A DNA stretch of 64,000 nucleotides from Selenomonadaceae bacterium (GCA_017428215.1 JAFRRH010000052.1:1-64000), one strand, 5' to 3'. Positions 35,101 to 43,769 are shown, numbered from the stretch's first letter. Notes: generated from the letters alone by a model not told the origin. Numbers and translations: made by a program.

Positions 35101-37924
35101 TAATCTTGTCAATTATTGACTTGCCGTTAATCGTCAGCTTAGTGTAGTCAATCCAATAAGGAACTAATTTAGAGTTATTATCAGGGTCTTGAACCCACAT
35201 TCCTCTAAACTCAAAACTAACTCGACCGTTTGCAGTGGCTTTGGCAACGAATTCCACTTTACCCGCATAGGACATAATTACGTAGCCAACGCCGCCATTT
35301 TGGAACCAATCGGGCTTGAGAACTTCAGCGTTATCGTCGGACACGGAAAGAAGTTCAAAATTGTCCTCTGCTGACCAGAATTTGAAGTCCACTCTGCCCG
35401 TAACATATGGCAAGAATTTTTCCACCGGTTTAATCGATAAAATATCGCCACTATGCGGGAGCCATTCAAATTGAACCTTAATTTCCTCGTTGGCTTTGGC
35501 GTCCATAAAGTAAACATAAGGTTGATCATGCCAAGCGGGCGTAATTTTATCGAATATTGTCCGCCCGTTTATCGTCAGCCTGGTATAGTCTATCCAGTAC
35601 GGAATTAATTTAGATTTATCTTCCGGGTTTTGAACCCATATTCCCCTAAACTCAAAACTAACTCGACCATTTGCAGTGGCTTTGGCAACGAATTCTACTT
35701 TGCCCGCATAGGACATAATTACGTAGCCGACGCCATCCTTTTGGAACCAATCAGGTTTGAGAACTTCAGCTTTATCATCGGACACGGAAAGAAGTTCAAA
35801 ATTGCCCTCTGCTGACCAGAATTTGAAATCTACTCTACCAGTAAAATAGCGGCTGAATTTACGCATAATCTGCGTTTGAGTATCAATTTTTGAGAAATCT
35901 GACAACGCATATAAGAAGAATTCCATCAAAATCGTTTGTTCAGAATCAGTGAATATCTCTTTTAAAACTCTATTGCGATCAGGATCAGAAATTTCATGAT
36001 AAATTTTTTGTATATACAGTTCCCATATTTCCTTTAAATAGGTGCTGAGGGCAATGCGTTTGATTTCAGGATTTTGTTGAAAGAACTCTTTTTTGCTCAA
36101 AAATTCATCTAAATACTTAAAGCCGAATTTTAACGAACTCAGGTATGTTTTTAATTGCTGTAAGGGTTCACGCTTTTGATGATATAAAGAGTTTTCACGT
36201 ATACGATAAAAATTAACTGCATATGGCACTCGTACAAATCTTTTTGCAGTGTAAGCCATGCAACAAGTCGCTAAAAAATCCTGAATAATATTTTTCGTGA
36301 AATGGATTTCATTTTCTATCAGGAAATCGCGACGAATTAATTTAGTCCACAGTTCCCATAAGAATTTGCGATCGTAACAATCTTGCACGCGTTGAGGAAT
36401 ATTAAAAGGGATTAAAGTCGGTTCCGATACAGGACCGCCCTGTTGATAGCCATGCGGTTCGAGGTTCTTTCTAAATTCGACGTCATTCCAATGTTTTTCT
36501 GGCACCCAATAATATTTATCGCAAGCAACCACGTCGGCATCAAATTTTTTTGCGGTAGTGTAAAGTTTTTCGAGCGCGTCGGGGGTTATGGTGTCGTCAT
36601 TGTCCATTATGAATAAATATTCGCCACGCGACAAGGCAACGCCAATATTTCCCGGCTCTCCTGGACTGCCAGTATTTTTGTCTGTTTTTGTAAGTTTGAG
36701 CCGCCCGCTGAAGCGCGTCCCGTAACTGTTAACGATTTGGATACTATTATCGGTTGAGCAATCATCAACCGCGATAACATCAAAATCTTGAAAAGTCTGA
36801 TCGAGGAGGCTGTCAAGACATTCCCCGATATATTTTTCAGCGTTGTACATCGGAATAATAACCGTGATGCATTTTTGATTCGTAGCTGATTGGAGTCGAT
36901 AGGTATTGTTAAACAGAAACGACGTAAACGCGCTATCGTCGCCTAATTCTTTTCTTAAGAGCTCGTCAACATTATAGGGTGGAGATTCATCATAGACCTT
37001 TTTGAGTAAATATATAATTTCATTCATAAAGGCATTAAATAAAGCATATTTTAAATTGGGTCTATGCGAAAAAAATTCACTAGTACTTAAAAATTTGTCG
37101 ATATAATTTATTCCGTTCTTTAAAGTTAATGCGTATTTGTGAATTATTTCTGTCACACCAAGATTTATGTGATCTTTTACTGACGAATCTTTCCTTAAGC
37201 GATATAGATAAAAAGTATTCGGCATAACGAGATAATTTTTTGCGCAACAAATTTCGCACATAGTAAAAATCATATCTTCGGCATAAATATCTGCAAATCG
37301 AATTTCATTTTCGAACATAAAATCCCGGCGAACCATTTGCAGGCAGACGCTCCACGTTAGCCACCTTTTTTGACAGAAATCTTTAACTCGCTCTTCAATG
37401 TCTTTCGTCAAAAGTGTAGGTTGCGTTGTAAAAATTCTTTCTCCTGACGGGTGAACAGTAGGCTTTACGTTTTTCCTATATTCGGCGTCGTTATAATGTT
37501 CTTCGGGAATACCATACCATTTTTCGCAGTGAACAACGTCCGCGTTAAATTTTTTTGCCGCTTTATACATTTCTTCAAGTGCAGTTGGCGTAATTGTATC
37601 ATCGGGGTCAATAAAAGATATATATTCGCCGGTAGAAAGTTCAATGCCGATATTACGCGGTTCACCTGCCCCGCCAGAATTTTTTTCCGTTTGTGCAATA
37701 GTGAGCCGCCCTTTAAATTTCGATTCATAGCTTTTGACGACTTCGCGGCTTTTATCTGTTGAGCAATCATCTACTACGATAACATCAAAATCTTGGAACG
37801 TCTGAGCTAGAAGACTGTCGAGACATTCGCCAACATATTTTTCCACATTATACAGTGGGATAACTACAGAAATTGCAGAAGTTGCCCGGGGGGAATTATT
37901 TAACCAGTTAACAACGTTTTCCAT
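32120..37924 (-). CDS. Giant glycosyltransferase: three GT2 domains and six beta-rich repeats
   Basis: 1934 residues. Order from the N-terminus: GT2 domain at about 15-330 (VVIPLYNVEKYVGECLDSLL, IDPDDTITP), GT2 at about 355-690 (VIIPMYNAEKY, MDNDDTITP), three roughly 140-residue modules at about 690-1126, GT2 at about 1156-1490 (VIIPMYNAEKYIAECLDS, MDNDDMLTK), then three more modules to the end. All three GT2 domains keep VDDCS and a DxDD metal motif. Modules come in two types, RVDFKFWS (1, 2, 4) and RMDVKLQS (3, 5, 6), each ending EWLPH; I cannot name their fold, though a carbohydrate-binding sandwich is plausible. No signal peptide. It probably assembles a surface polysaccharide. Confidence 0.85.
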   Translation of the reverse strand: MENVVNWLNNSPRATSAISVVIPLYNVEKYVGECLDSLLAQTFQDFDVIVVDDCSTDKSREVVKSYESKFKGRLTIAQTEKNSGGAGEPRNIGIELSTGEYISFIDPDDTITPTALEEMYKAAKKFNADVVHCEKWYGIPEEHYNDAEYRKNVKPTVHPSGERIFTTQPTLLTKDIEERVKDFCQKRWLTWSVCLQMVRRDFMFENEIRFADIYAEDMIFTMCEICCAKNYLVMPNTFYLYRLRKDSSVKDHINLGVTEIIHKYALTLKNGINYIDKFLSTSEFFSHRPNLKYALFNAFMNEIIYLLKKVYDESPPYNVDELLRKELGDDSAFTSFLFNNTYRLQSATNQKCITVIIPMYNAEKYIGECLDSLLDQTFQDFDVIAVDDCSTDNSIQIVNSYGTRFSGRLKLTKTDKNTGSPGEPGNIGVALSRGEYLFIMDNDDTITPDALEKLYTTAKKFDADVVACDKYYWVPEKHWNDVEFRKNLEPHGYQQGGPVSEPTLIPFNIPQRVQDCYDRKFLWELWTKLIRRDFLIENEIHFTKNIIQDFLATCCMAYTAKRFVRVPYAVNFYRIRENSLYHQKREPLQQLKTYLSSLKFGFKYLDEFLSKKEFFQQNPEIKRIALSTYLKEIWELYIQKIYHEISDPDRNRVLKEIFTDSEQTILMEFFLYALSDFSKIDTQTQIMRKFSRYFTGRVDFKFWSAEGNFELLSVSDDKAEVLKPDWFQKDGVGYVIMSYAGKVEFVAKATANGRVSFEFRGIWVQNPEDKSKLIPYWIDYTRLTINGRTIFDKITPAWHDQPYVYFMDAKANEEIKVQFEWLPHSGDILSIKPVEKFLPYVTGRVDFKFWSAEDNFELLSVSDDNAEVLKPDWFQNGGVGYVIMSYAGKVEFVAKATANGRVSFEFRGMWVQDPDNNSKLVPYWIDYTKLTINGKSIIDKITPAWHDQPYVYTMDAKANEEIKVQFEWLPHRADNLLEAPKLIEKPIVDKFPPYVSSRMDVKLQSSKGDFQILSMSDNQAEVRKPAWLQKGGVGYQIQSYAGKMEYVAKATADGKIQLKLMGLDVRDPKDNSKRIPAWIDYTKLLINGKPIIDKRTPAWHDKPYNHSMDIKANEEIKVQVEWLPHIADIDKAFSTESKIDQKKFAPISITENLTAISVIIPMYNAEKYIAECLDSLLAQTFKDFEVIIVDDCSTDNSVKIVESYVEKFGGRLKLYNTDKNFGSGAIARNIGLSHSSGEYVYNMDNDDMLTKTALEEMYELAKKYDADVVYCEKYFMSTGVGEEFIKNIHIADTEMQPPPFVDKPTLETEDLSERVKGILNYRFWVVPWDKLVKRNLLLKNEIFFPGLTIGDDDIWTYGLIFSAKKFLRVPNIIYTRRMRNDSITGIKKSPQQALNFHLNPFLLGLKTLDNFMSKHEFFKTNPKQRYAILERFVNDTITAGFNDAAQLSVLEVYETIKDEFSERLGDYDVPISALCSALFKEKNTSIISKFRNHITGRVDFKFWSTEGDFELLSVSDDKAEAIKPDWFQNGGVGYVIMSYAGKVEFVAKATANGRVSFEFRGMWVQDPEDNSKLVPYWIDYTKLTINGKIIFDKITPAWHDQPYVYTMDAKANEEIKVQFEWLPHRGDILPAIPEPVEKPIADKFPPYVSSRMDVKLQSAKGDFQILSMSDNQAEVRKPAWLQKGGVGYQIQSYAGKMDFIAKATADGKIQLKLMGLDVRDPKDNSKLIPYWIDYTKLTVNDKIIFDKITPAWHDKAYNHSIDVKANEEVKIQVEWLPHRENILPDKPVEKPLVDKFLPYVSSRMDVKLQSTEGDFQILSMSDNQAEVRKPAWLQKGGVGYQIQSYAGKMDFIAKATADGKINLALMGLDVRDPKDNSKRIPIWIDYTKLTINSKTIFDKITPAWHDKAYNHSIDVKANEEVKIQVEWLPHRSDT

Positions 37925-37939
37925 TTACTCCATCCTTTC

Positions 37940-38314
37940 TTAAAAATTTGTTATGACTTCAAAGGCATTTTCAATATGATTAATATCCTCGACGCGTTCG
38001 CCGCGCAGATAAATTTCTACAACGTCAAAACGGCAGGCATAATCGCAAAATTTTTCATCTTGTAAGAAGACGCCTGCCGCCTCGATAATTTTTTTCTGCT
38101 TACGAAGATTAACAGCCTCGCTCGGCAAGCCGTGACGAATATTTGAACGCGCCTTGACCTCGACGAAAACAATTACGTTATCAATTTGTGCGATTATATC
38201 AATCTCCGCCGAACGAATCCGAAAATTCCTCGCGACGATTGTATAACCCGCCGCCTCAAGAAATTTTGCCGCGCAGTCTTCGCCGAGTTTGCCTAAATTT
38301 TTTTGCGTGCTCAA
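37940..38314 (-). CDS. YraN-family (UPF0102) nuclease-like protein
   Basis: 124 residues with a restriction-endonuclease-like core: GKLGEDCAAKFLEAAGY, AEIDIIAQIDNVIVFVEVKARS (D...ExK), and LRKQKKIIEAAG. UPF0102 members are found next to DNA-repair and ribosome genes; the function is not settled. It overlaps the nitroreductase by 4 bases (ATGA), so is in its operon. Confidence 0.9.
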   Translation of the reverse strand: MSTQKNLGKLGEDCAAKFLEAAGYTIVARNFRIRSAEIDIIAQIDNVIVFVEVKARSNIRHGLPSEAVNLRKQKKIIEAAGVFLQDEKFCDYACRFDVVEIYLRGERVEDINHIENAFEVITNF

Positions 38315-38823
38315 AGTTCGACGACGGCTTCAGACATTGGGCGGCGGTCTTCGTGGCGATTGGAAGGCTTTGCTGTCTCTGCAGGATAGCCCACAGGGAA
38401 AATCGCAATTAATTCATAGCCTTGCATTTCGGGGAAAAGTTCTTGCATTTTGGGCGCGTCGAAATAACCAACCCACGTCGTGCCAAGTCCCTCGTCTTGA
38501 ACGGCAAGCATTAAATGCGTTGCGACAATCGCCGCGTCTACTTCTGCGAAATTTTTGTTATCGAACGGGCGGTCAAATGCTCCGTCCTTTTTCGCGCCGA
38601 CGACAAATGCCAATGCTGAACCAAACGTGTAATTGGTCGTCTGCTTAAGCTTGTCGAAAGCTTCGGGCGATTTGACTGCCCAAATTGTGTAGCGTTGAAG
38701 ATTCTTTGCAGTAGGAGCCGCTATCGCCGCTTGTAATATGCGTTCGATTTTTTCCGGCTCAATCGCCTCGCTCGTCAACTTCCGGCACGAATAACGCGCC
38801 TTAGCCAATTCTAAAAAACTCAT
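38311..38823 (-). CDS. Nitroreductase-family protein
   Basis: 170 residues: FLELAKARYSCRKLTSEAI at the N-terminus, the FMN-binding AAIAAPTAKNLQRYTIW, DAAIVATHLMLAVQDEGLGTTWVG and FPVGYPAETAKPSNRHEDRRP at the C-terminus. These match the flavin-dependent nitroreductase fold; the physiological substrate is unknown. It lies between purF and yraN. Confidence 0.92.
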   Translation of the reverse strand: MSFLELAKARYSCRKLTSEAIEPEKIERILQAAIAAPTAKNLQRYTIWAVKSPEAFDKLKQTTNYTFGSALAFVVGAKKDGAFDRPFDNKNFAEVDAAIVATHLMLAVQDEGLGTTWVGYFDAPKMQELFPEMQGYELIAIFPVGYPAETAKPSNRHEDRRPMSEAVVEL

Positions 38824-38845
38824 TTAAAAATCTCCTCTCAAAAAT

Positions 38846-40273
38846 TTATTTTAAATACTCGCCGCGAATATCTTCCGTCGGCGGAGCAATCGGATAATCA
38901 CCACTGAAACACGCCGTGCAAATCGGACGCCCGCCCGTCATCTCGCTAAGACATTCAATCGGCAGATAGCCTAATGAATCTGCGCCAAGAATTTTACAAA
39001 TCTCCTCGACGCTCCGATTGTGCGCAATAAGTTGCTCGCGGTTTGGAATGTCAATCCCAAAATAGCACGGGTGACAAAACGGCGGACTTGAAACGCGCAT
39101 GTGAACTTCAGCCGCGCCCGCTTCCCTGAGCATTGAAATAATTTGTCCGCTCGTCGTACCGCGAACTATCGAATCATCAATCATTACAATGCGCTTGCCT
39201 TTAACTACATCACGCAGGACATTGAGCTTGACTTTGACACTTTGCATACGGCTGGACTGTTGCGGCTTAATAAAAGTTCTGCCAACGTAAGTATTTTTAG
39301 TAAAAGCAATGCCGTAGGGAATTCCCGACTCCATAGAGTAGCCGACAGCCGCCATGTTGCCGCTTTCAGGGACGCCAACGACTAAATCAGCCTCAACAGG
39401 GTGAGTACGTGCTAAAAGTTTACCGGCGATAATCCGCGATTGTGTTACGCTCATTCCGTCGAAAGTTGTATCGGGGCGGCAAAAATAAATATACTCGAAG
39501 ACACACCGCGCAGATTTTTCTTTAGGCAGGGCGAGATCCATATTGGATTCAATCCTGCCGGTGTGAAAAATCGTAACGACTTCGCCTGGCTCTACGTCGC
39601 GAATAAATTCTGCGTCGATAGTTTCCAGCGCACATGTCTCCGAAGTTATGATATAAGCGTTGTCGAGTTTGCCAATAACCAGCGGGCGAAAACCCCACGG
39701 GTCACGCGCTCCGATTAATTTTCTTGGACTTGCAATTACTAAAGAATACGAGCCTTGAACTTTTTTTAATGCGCGGACGGTTGCCTCTTGAACGGAACGA
39801 CTTTTAACACGTTCGCGGGCAATGTGATAAGCAATGGTTTCGGTGTCAATGGTAGTTTGGAAAATTGCGCCGCCCGCCGCAAGTTCGCGCCTAAGTCGCG
39901 GGGCATTAACCAAATTTCCATTGTGAGCAAGCATAAGCGTACCTTTAATGTAAGCCAAGACGAGCGGTTGAGAATTTTCCGGAGTGGACGCGCCCGCCGT
40001 CGAATAGCGCACATGTCCGACGCCTAAGTTGCCGTCAAGCGCGGCGATATTTTCCGCGTTGAAAACTTCGTTGACACGCCCTAAATCTTTGTGGCAAAAA
40101 ACTTTATCGCGCCTAATTGCCGTGTCAGTCACCGCGATACCTGCGCTTTCTTGCCCGCGATGTTGCAGAGCATAAAGCCCGTAATAAATTGTAGTTGCTA
40201 CGTCGCCGCCGTCGAGGTCATACATGCCAAACACGCCGCACGATTCACCCGCTGAACTAATTCCGAAATCCAT
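38846..40273 (-). CDS. purF: Amidophosphoribosyltransferase
   Basis: 475 residues. PurF makes phosphoribosylamine from PRPP and glutamine, the first purine step. A short propeptide precedes CGVFGMYDLDGGD, where the Cys is the glutaminase nucleophile. YGLYALQHRGQESAGIA, the PRPP loop VMIDDSIVRGTTS and the Fe-S Cys (CRPD, CHPCYFGID, ICTACFSGD) match the clostridial/Bacillus type. ATG 40273 follows AGGGGTGG; GTG 40282 is an in-frame alternative. A consensus promoter stands upstream. Confidence 0.95.
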   Translation of the reverse strand: MDFGISSAGESCGVFGMYDLDGGDVATTIYYGLYALQHRGQESAGIAVTDTAIRRDKVFCHKDLGRVNEVFNAENIAALDGNLGVGHVRYSTAGASTPENSQPLVLAYIKGTLMLAHNGNLVNAPRLRRELAAGGAIFQTTIDTETIAYHIARERVKSRSVQEATVRALKKVQGSYSLVIASPRKLIGARDPWGFRPLVIGKLDNAYIITSETCALETIDAEFIRDVEPGEVVTIFHTGRIESNMDLALPKEKSARCVFEYIYFCRPDTTFDGMSVTQSRIIAGKLLARTHPVEADLVVGVPESGNMAAVGYSMESGIPYGIAFTKNTYVGRTFIKPQQSSRMQSVKVKLNVLRDVVKGKRIVMIDDSIVRGTTSGQIISMLREAGAAEVHMRVSSPPFCHPCYFGIDIPNREQLIAHNRSVEEICKILGADSLGYLPIECLSEMTGGRPICTACFSGDYPIAPPTEDIRGEYLK

Positions 40274-40331
40274 TGCCACCACCCCTTTGCAAATTTGTTA
40301 AGTCTTAGTGCTGAAGTTTTTTTGCGTGTCA

Positions 40332-40360
40332 ATTATATTCAAGCGGCTTGCCTTTGTCAA
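40332..40360 (-). promoter_or_regulatory. Consensus promoter for purF
   Basis: On the minus strand TTGACA (40355-40360), 17-base spacer, TATAAT (40332-40337), a perfect match to consensus, about 59 bases before the purF start. Confidence 0.9.
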
Positions 40361-40448
40361 AATTTATGGCGGCGTTATTTTCATGCGGATTTTATTTACA
40401 TCGTTAACGTAGAAGTAATAAAAAATTTTACGCTCGGTTTCGTATTTC

Positions 40449-41114
40449 TTAAAGGTAATCGTATAAAATGGACGAAGCCGTTATCAAAATCAAATCGAAT
40501 GTTGCAATGATAACGAGCGAACTCATATCGAATGCATCGCCCGTTAATGAAATTTCTGTCAAAGATATTGCAGGCAAAAAAATTGGAAGAGTTATCGGGA
40601 AGAGTAAAATTGGGAAAAGTCCGCCTCTGACTGTTGCTGAAGTCGTTAGAGCCGCCGTCAACGTTCCCGCCGCCGCAATTCCAATTAGTCCAAAAAAAAT
40701 CGTCGCGAGTAGCAAAAAAAATCTCTCGACGACAACATCAAATAGGATTAAAAATATCGGCAAGATAAAAATTGTCAACACAGTTAACGATAAGAAAACG
40801 TAAATCATTTTGCCGAAAAGAATTGCTTGTGCGTCGGCATAAAGTTTCAAAGTTTGAAGAGTTCCCGCTGTTGCCTCGTCGTCGAAAGTTCCTGCTATTC
40901 CTGCACTTGCCGCAAAGAATATCACAACCCACAACAACGCCGCTAAAAATTTTGGTTCGACGAATGCGCCGCCTGTTGATAAACTCAAACTTGCTACGGC
41001 TGTTAAAGCGAACATCATCATAGCCGCGAAAGTCGCACGTCGCCGCAAGCCGATTAGAAAATCTTTTCGGACGATAGCCGTGACTTGTTCAAAGCGGGAG
41101 CTGAATAATTTCAT
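40449..41114 (-). CDS. CcmB-like ABC exporter membrane protein
   Basis: 221 residues with six hydrophobic helices. It resembles CcmB of cytochrome c maturation: VRKDFLIGLRRRATF at the start, then LLWVVIFFAASAGIAGTFDDEATAGTLQTLKLYADA and GKMIYVF. The start ATG at 41114 lies inside the end of the ATPase gene (26-base overlap), so they are coupled. In heme-handling systems CcmAB form an ABC exporter with CcmC-E partners, none of which is in the window. A different export substrate is possible. Confidence 0.8.
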   Translation of the reverse strand: MKLFSSRFEQVTAIVRKDFLIGLRRRATFAAMMMFALTAVASLSLSTGGAFVEPKFLAALLWVVIFFAASAGIAGTFDDEATAGTLQTLKLYADAQAILFGKMIYVFLSLTVLTIFILPIFLILFDVVVERFFLLLATIFFGLIGIAAAGTLTAALTTSATVRGGLFPILLFPITLPIFLPAISLTEISLTGDAFDMSSLVIIATFDLILITASSILYDYL

Positions 41115-41676
41115 CGCAAATTTTTTCCTCCGCGTTATCGTTCGTAGCAAGCAAAATAATTTTTTTTGACTTCGCGGCTTGAATTTCGTTAAAAAATTTA
41201 TCGCGTCCGTCGTCGTCAAGATTAGCGGTCGGTTCGTCAAGGAGCCAAATATCTGCGTCGACGCTTAAAAGAATTGCAAACTTTAATCGTTGCCTCATGC
41301 CCGTTGAAAAATTTTCTGCGCGGACGTTTCCAAAAGTTTTAAAATCTAAACCGACGCGCCCGCCAAGTTTAAAAATATTTTCCGTAGATAAAGTTTTACC
41401 TCTAAGTTTGGCGAAAAAAAATAAATTTTCCTCTGCTGTCAAATTGTCGTAAATTTTCATTTCTGGCGAAACAGCGGCAATGTTTTTAGCGGCGGGCAAT
41501 TTGACTTCTCCGCTGTCAGGACGAATAATTTTTCCTGCAAGTTTTAGAAAAGTAGACTTGCCCGCGCCGTTAGCTCCCGTGATTCCAATAACTTGCCCGC
41601 CGTGCAGATTCAACGAAATATTTTTAAACAGTGCATGCCGTCCAAAACTCAAGCTCACGTCGTCGAAAATAATCAC
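41089..41676 (-). CDS. CcmA-like ABC transporter ATPase
   Basis: 195 residues, short for an ABC ATPase, as CcmA is. Walker A is GITGANGAGKSTFLK at about 35, signature FSTGMRQRLKFA, Walker B DIWLLDEPTANLDDD and an H-loop position replaced by ATND, which is unusual (most have His). GTG start overlaps the stop of the Crp/Fnr gene (GTGA). It pairs with the CcmB-like gene downstream. Confidence 0.85.
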   Translation of the reverse strand: MIIFDDVSLSFGRHALFKNISLNLHGGQVIGITGANGAGKSTFLKLAGKIIRPDSGEVKLPAAKNIAAVSPEMKIYDNLTAEENLFFFAKLRGKTLSTENIFKLGGRVGLDFKTFGNVRAENFSTGMRQRLKFAILLSVDADIWLLDEPTANLDDDGRDKFFNEIQAAKSKKIILLATNDNAEEKICDEIIQLPL

Positions 41677-42338
41677 TGGAGCATTTCCTTATTGAGACGC
41701 ATCCATTTATCGCCACACTCAACTATCCCTTCTGCTTGCATTTGCGAAATCTCCCGCGTTAATGCCGAGCGGTTGCACTCCAATTCTTTAGCTAATTGAA
41801 CGCGCCCCGGCACGCGTACCTGTTCCGATTCTTGGCGGCGTTCGCGTTGTAGCAGATAAAGAATCATTCGTTCGCGCAAAGTTTTTTGGCTTAGCAGTTC
41901 AACCTTTTGCATCATCAAAACATTTTTGCGGCTGAATGACTCTAATAAATTTTTCATAACAATACCGTGCATACGTCCGAGCTTAGGTCCAGCGATGAGC
42001 AGTGAACGATAGGGCAACCACATTATAATAGCGTCGGTTGTAAGCTGAACACTCGTGGCAACTAAATCTTCACCGAGTATTGCCGAAATAGTTCCGAACA
42101 TTGCGCCGCTTTCGAGTGAATGTCCGACTGTTTCATTGCCGAGCCTGTCGAGAGCAAGAAGTTGCGCCTCGCCGCTAACAATCACTCCGATATTTGCATT
42201 GGGCGTAAATGCCTCCAAGATTCTTTCACCACGATGATAACTCTTAACCGTCGTTCCCGTGAACTTAACAAATTTCTCAATCTCGTCTGGCAACAAATCT
42301 TTAAAGAGCGGCACTCTTTGCAAAGCCTCACCTATCAA
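41673..42338 (-). CDS. Crp/Fnr-family transcriptional regulator
   Basis: 221 residues. A cNMP-type beta-barrel (residues about 10-125) is followed by a long helix and a C-terminal helix-turn-helix (VQLAKELECNRSALTREISQMQAEGIVE). The sensor lacks Cys clusters of Fnr, and no classical cAMP-binding Arg-Ser motif is visible, so the ligand is unknown. TTG 42338 has GGGAGGTG about 7 bases upstream. It is in operon with the CcmAB-like genes, which it may control. Confidence 0.88.
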   Translation of the reverse strand: MIGEALQRVPLFKDLLPDEIEKFVKFTGTTVKSYHRGERILEAFTPNANIGVIVSGEAQLLALDRLGNETVGHSLESGAMFGTISAILGEDLVATSVQLTTDAIIMWLPYRSLLIAGPKLGRMHGIVMKNLLESFSRKNVLMMQKVELLSQKTLRERMILYLLQRERRQESEQVRVPGRVQLAKELECNRSALTREISQMQAEGIVECGDKWMRLNKEMLQ

Positions 42339-42424
42339 CGCCGCTCACCTCCCAATAAAAATTTTTCCGATTATACTACTGATAATTTTATCATACTGTT
42401 AAAAATTAATCAAAATAAATACGG

Positions 42425-43678
42425 TTAATCCCTGACTTTATCGGGGACTTCTGCAACGGGAACTTTTTCCTGCGCGGCGGTCTCCAAATTTTTTATCGTG
42501 ACAGTTGAGGTTGCAACTTCGTCATCGCCGATTATCAGCGCGAATTTTGCTCCGGACTTTGCTGCCGACTTCATTTGGGCTTTCATGCTCTTTTTACCAA
42601 AATCCATTGTCGCCGAAATATTTTTCCGCCGCAAGTCCGTCAACAAATTAAACGCGTAAGTTTCCGCCTCTGAACCGCTCGCCACCATGAACGCGGTTAT
42701 TTTTTTGTCCTGCGCGGGCAATAAGCCTTGCAACTCCAATGCAAGCAAAATTCTTTCAAGCCCCGCCGCAAATCCTACTGCAGGCGTATCAGTGCCGCCA
42801 ATTTCGCGAATCAAACCGTCGTAGCGACCGCCGCCCGCAACCGCCGATTGAGCACCTAACGGAGCGTATTGAATTTCAAAAGCTGTCTTAGTGTAATAGT
42901 CCAATCCGCGCACCAGACGATTATCAATCACGAAATCAACGCCCGCCGCTGTCAAGAATTTTTTTACGTCGTTGAAATGCTCGCGGCACTCGTCGCAAAG
43001 GCAAGTTTCAATCTTCGGCGCGTCATCCATAAAATCTTTCAAGCCGTCAATTTTGCAATCCAAAATTCTCAACGGATTTTTTTCAAGCCGTCGGCGACAA
43101 TCGCCGCATAATTCGTCGGCTTCTTCCGTAAAATACTCCGTGAGCTTGCGTCTAAAAATCGGGCGGCATGCCGGACAACCTACCGTATTAATTTTTAATT
43201 TGAGGTCGTCCAATCCCAAGCCCTTTAAAAAATCCCACGCCAATAAAATTATTTCCGCGTCAACGGCAGGATTTTTTTCGCCCAATGCCTCAACGCCGAA
43301 TTGATGAAACTCGCGTAAACGTCCCGCCTGCGGTCTGTCGTAGCGGAACATTGAACCGATATAAAAAAGTTTTACCAGTCCCGTGTTGGCATAAAGTTTA
43401 TTCTGCAGATAAGCACGCACAACCGACGCGGTATTTTCGGGGCGCAAAGTTATCGAGCGGTCGCCTCTGTCCGTGAACGTGTACATTTCTTTATCAACAA
43501 CGTCAGTGCCCTCGCCTATACCGCGTTGAAAAAGTTCCGTGTGTTCAAAGGTCGGCGTCCTTATCTCCTCGTAACCGTAAAGTCTGCACAGTTTACGGAT
43601 TTTATTTTCCAGCCACTGCCAATTACTCGCTTGACTCGGCAAAATATCTTTGGTACCTCTTGGTGCATTCGTTAGCAA
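42425..43678 (-). CDS. hisS: Histidyl-tRNA synthetase
   Basis: 417 residues. Class II motifs: GTKDILP at the N-terminus, motif 2 FRYDRPQAGRLREFHQFGVE, histidine-specific VRGLDYYTKTAFE and motif 3 GFAAGLERILLAL, then an anticodon-binding domain. A Cys-rich segment (CPACR, CGDCRRR, CLCDECREH) at about 180-240 is found in several bacterial HisRS. TTG start with AAGGAGG 8 bases upstream. It is divergent from bioY. Confidence 0.95.
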   Translation of the reverse strand: MLTNAPRGTKDILPSQASNWQWLENKIRKLCRLYGYEEIRTPTFEHTELFQRGIGEGTDVVDKEMYTFTDRGDRSITLRPENTASVVRAYLQNKLYANTGLVKLFYIGSMFRYDRPQAGRLREFHQFGVEALGEKNPAVDAEIILLAWDFLKGLGLDDLKLKINTVGCPACRPIFRRKLTEYFTEEADELCGDCRRRLEKNPLRILDCKIDGLKDFMDDAPKIETCLCDECREHFNDVKKFLTAAGVDFVIDNRLVRGLDYYTKTAFEIQYAPLGAQSAVAGGGRYDGLIREIGGTDTPAVGFAAGLERILLALELQGLLPAQDKKITAFMVASGSEAETYAFNLLTDLRRKNISATMDFGKKSMKAQMKSAAKSGAKFALIIGDDEVATSTVTIKNLETAAQEKVPVAEVPDKVRD

Positions 43679-43695
43679 TATTAAAACCTCCTTAC

Positions 43696-43729
43696 TTAGT
43701 TAACACATAAAAAAATTGACGTTTACAAA
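43696..43729. promoter_or_regulatory. Probable BirA (biotin repressor) operator
   Basis: TTAGTTAAC (43696-43704) and GTTTACAAA (43721-43729) form an inverted repeat with 16 bases between, close to the known BirA palindrome (TTGTTAAC-N14-16-GTTAACAA type). It covers the -35 of the bioY promoter. Repression by biotin-bound BirA is inferred; this is the normal logic for bioY. Confidence 0.72.
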
Positions 43730-43744
43730 TGGCTTTTATATAAT
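43716..43744 (+). promoter_or_regulatory. bioY promoter
   Basis: TTGACG (43716-43721), 17-base spacer, TATAAT (43739-43744), 25 bases before the bioY start. Confidence 0.85.
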
Positions 43745-43769
43745 CGACACATTGACAGGAGGAATCTTA

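Noticed and set aside
37888-37893. G6 run near the start of the 1934-residue gene (C6 in the coding sense)
   Set aside because: Too short to be a convincing slippage tract; noted only because it is near the start of a surface-glycan gene.
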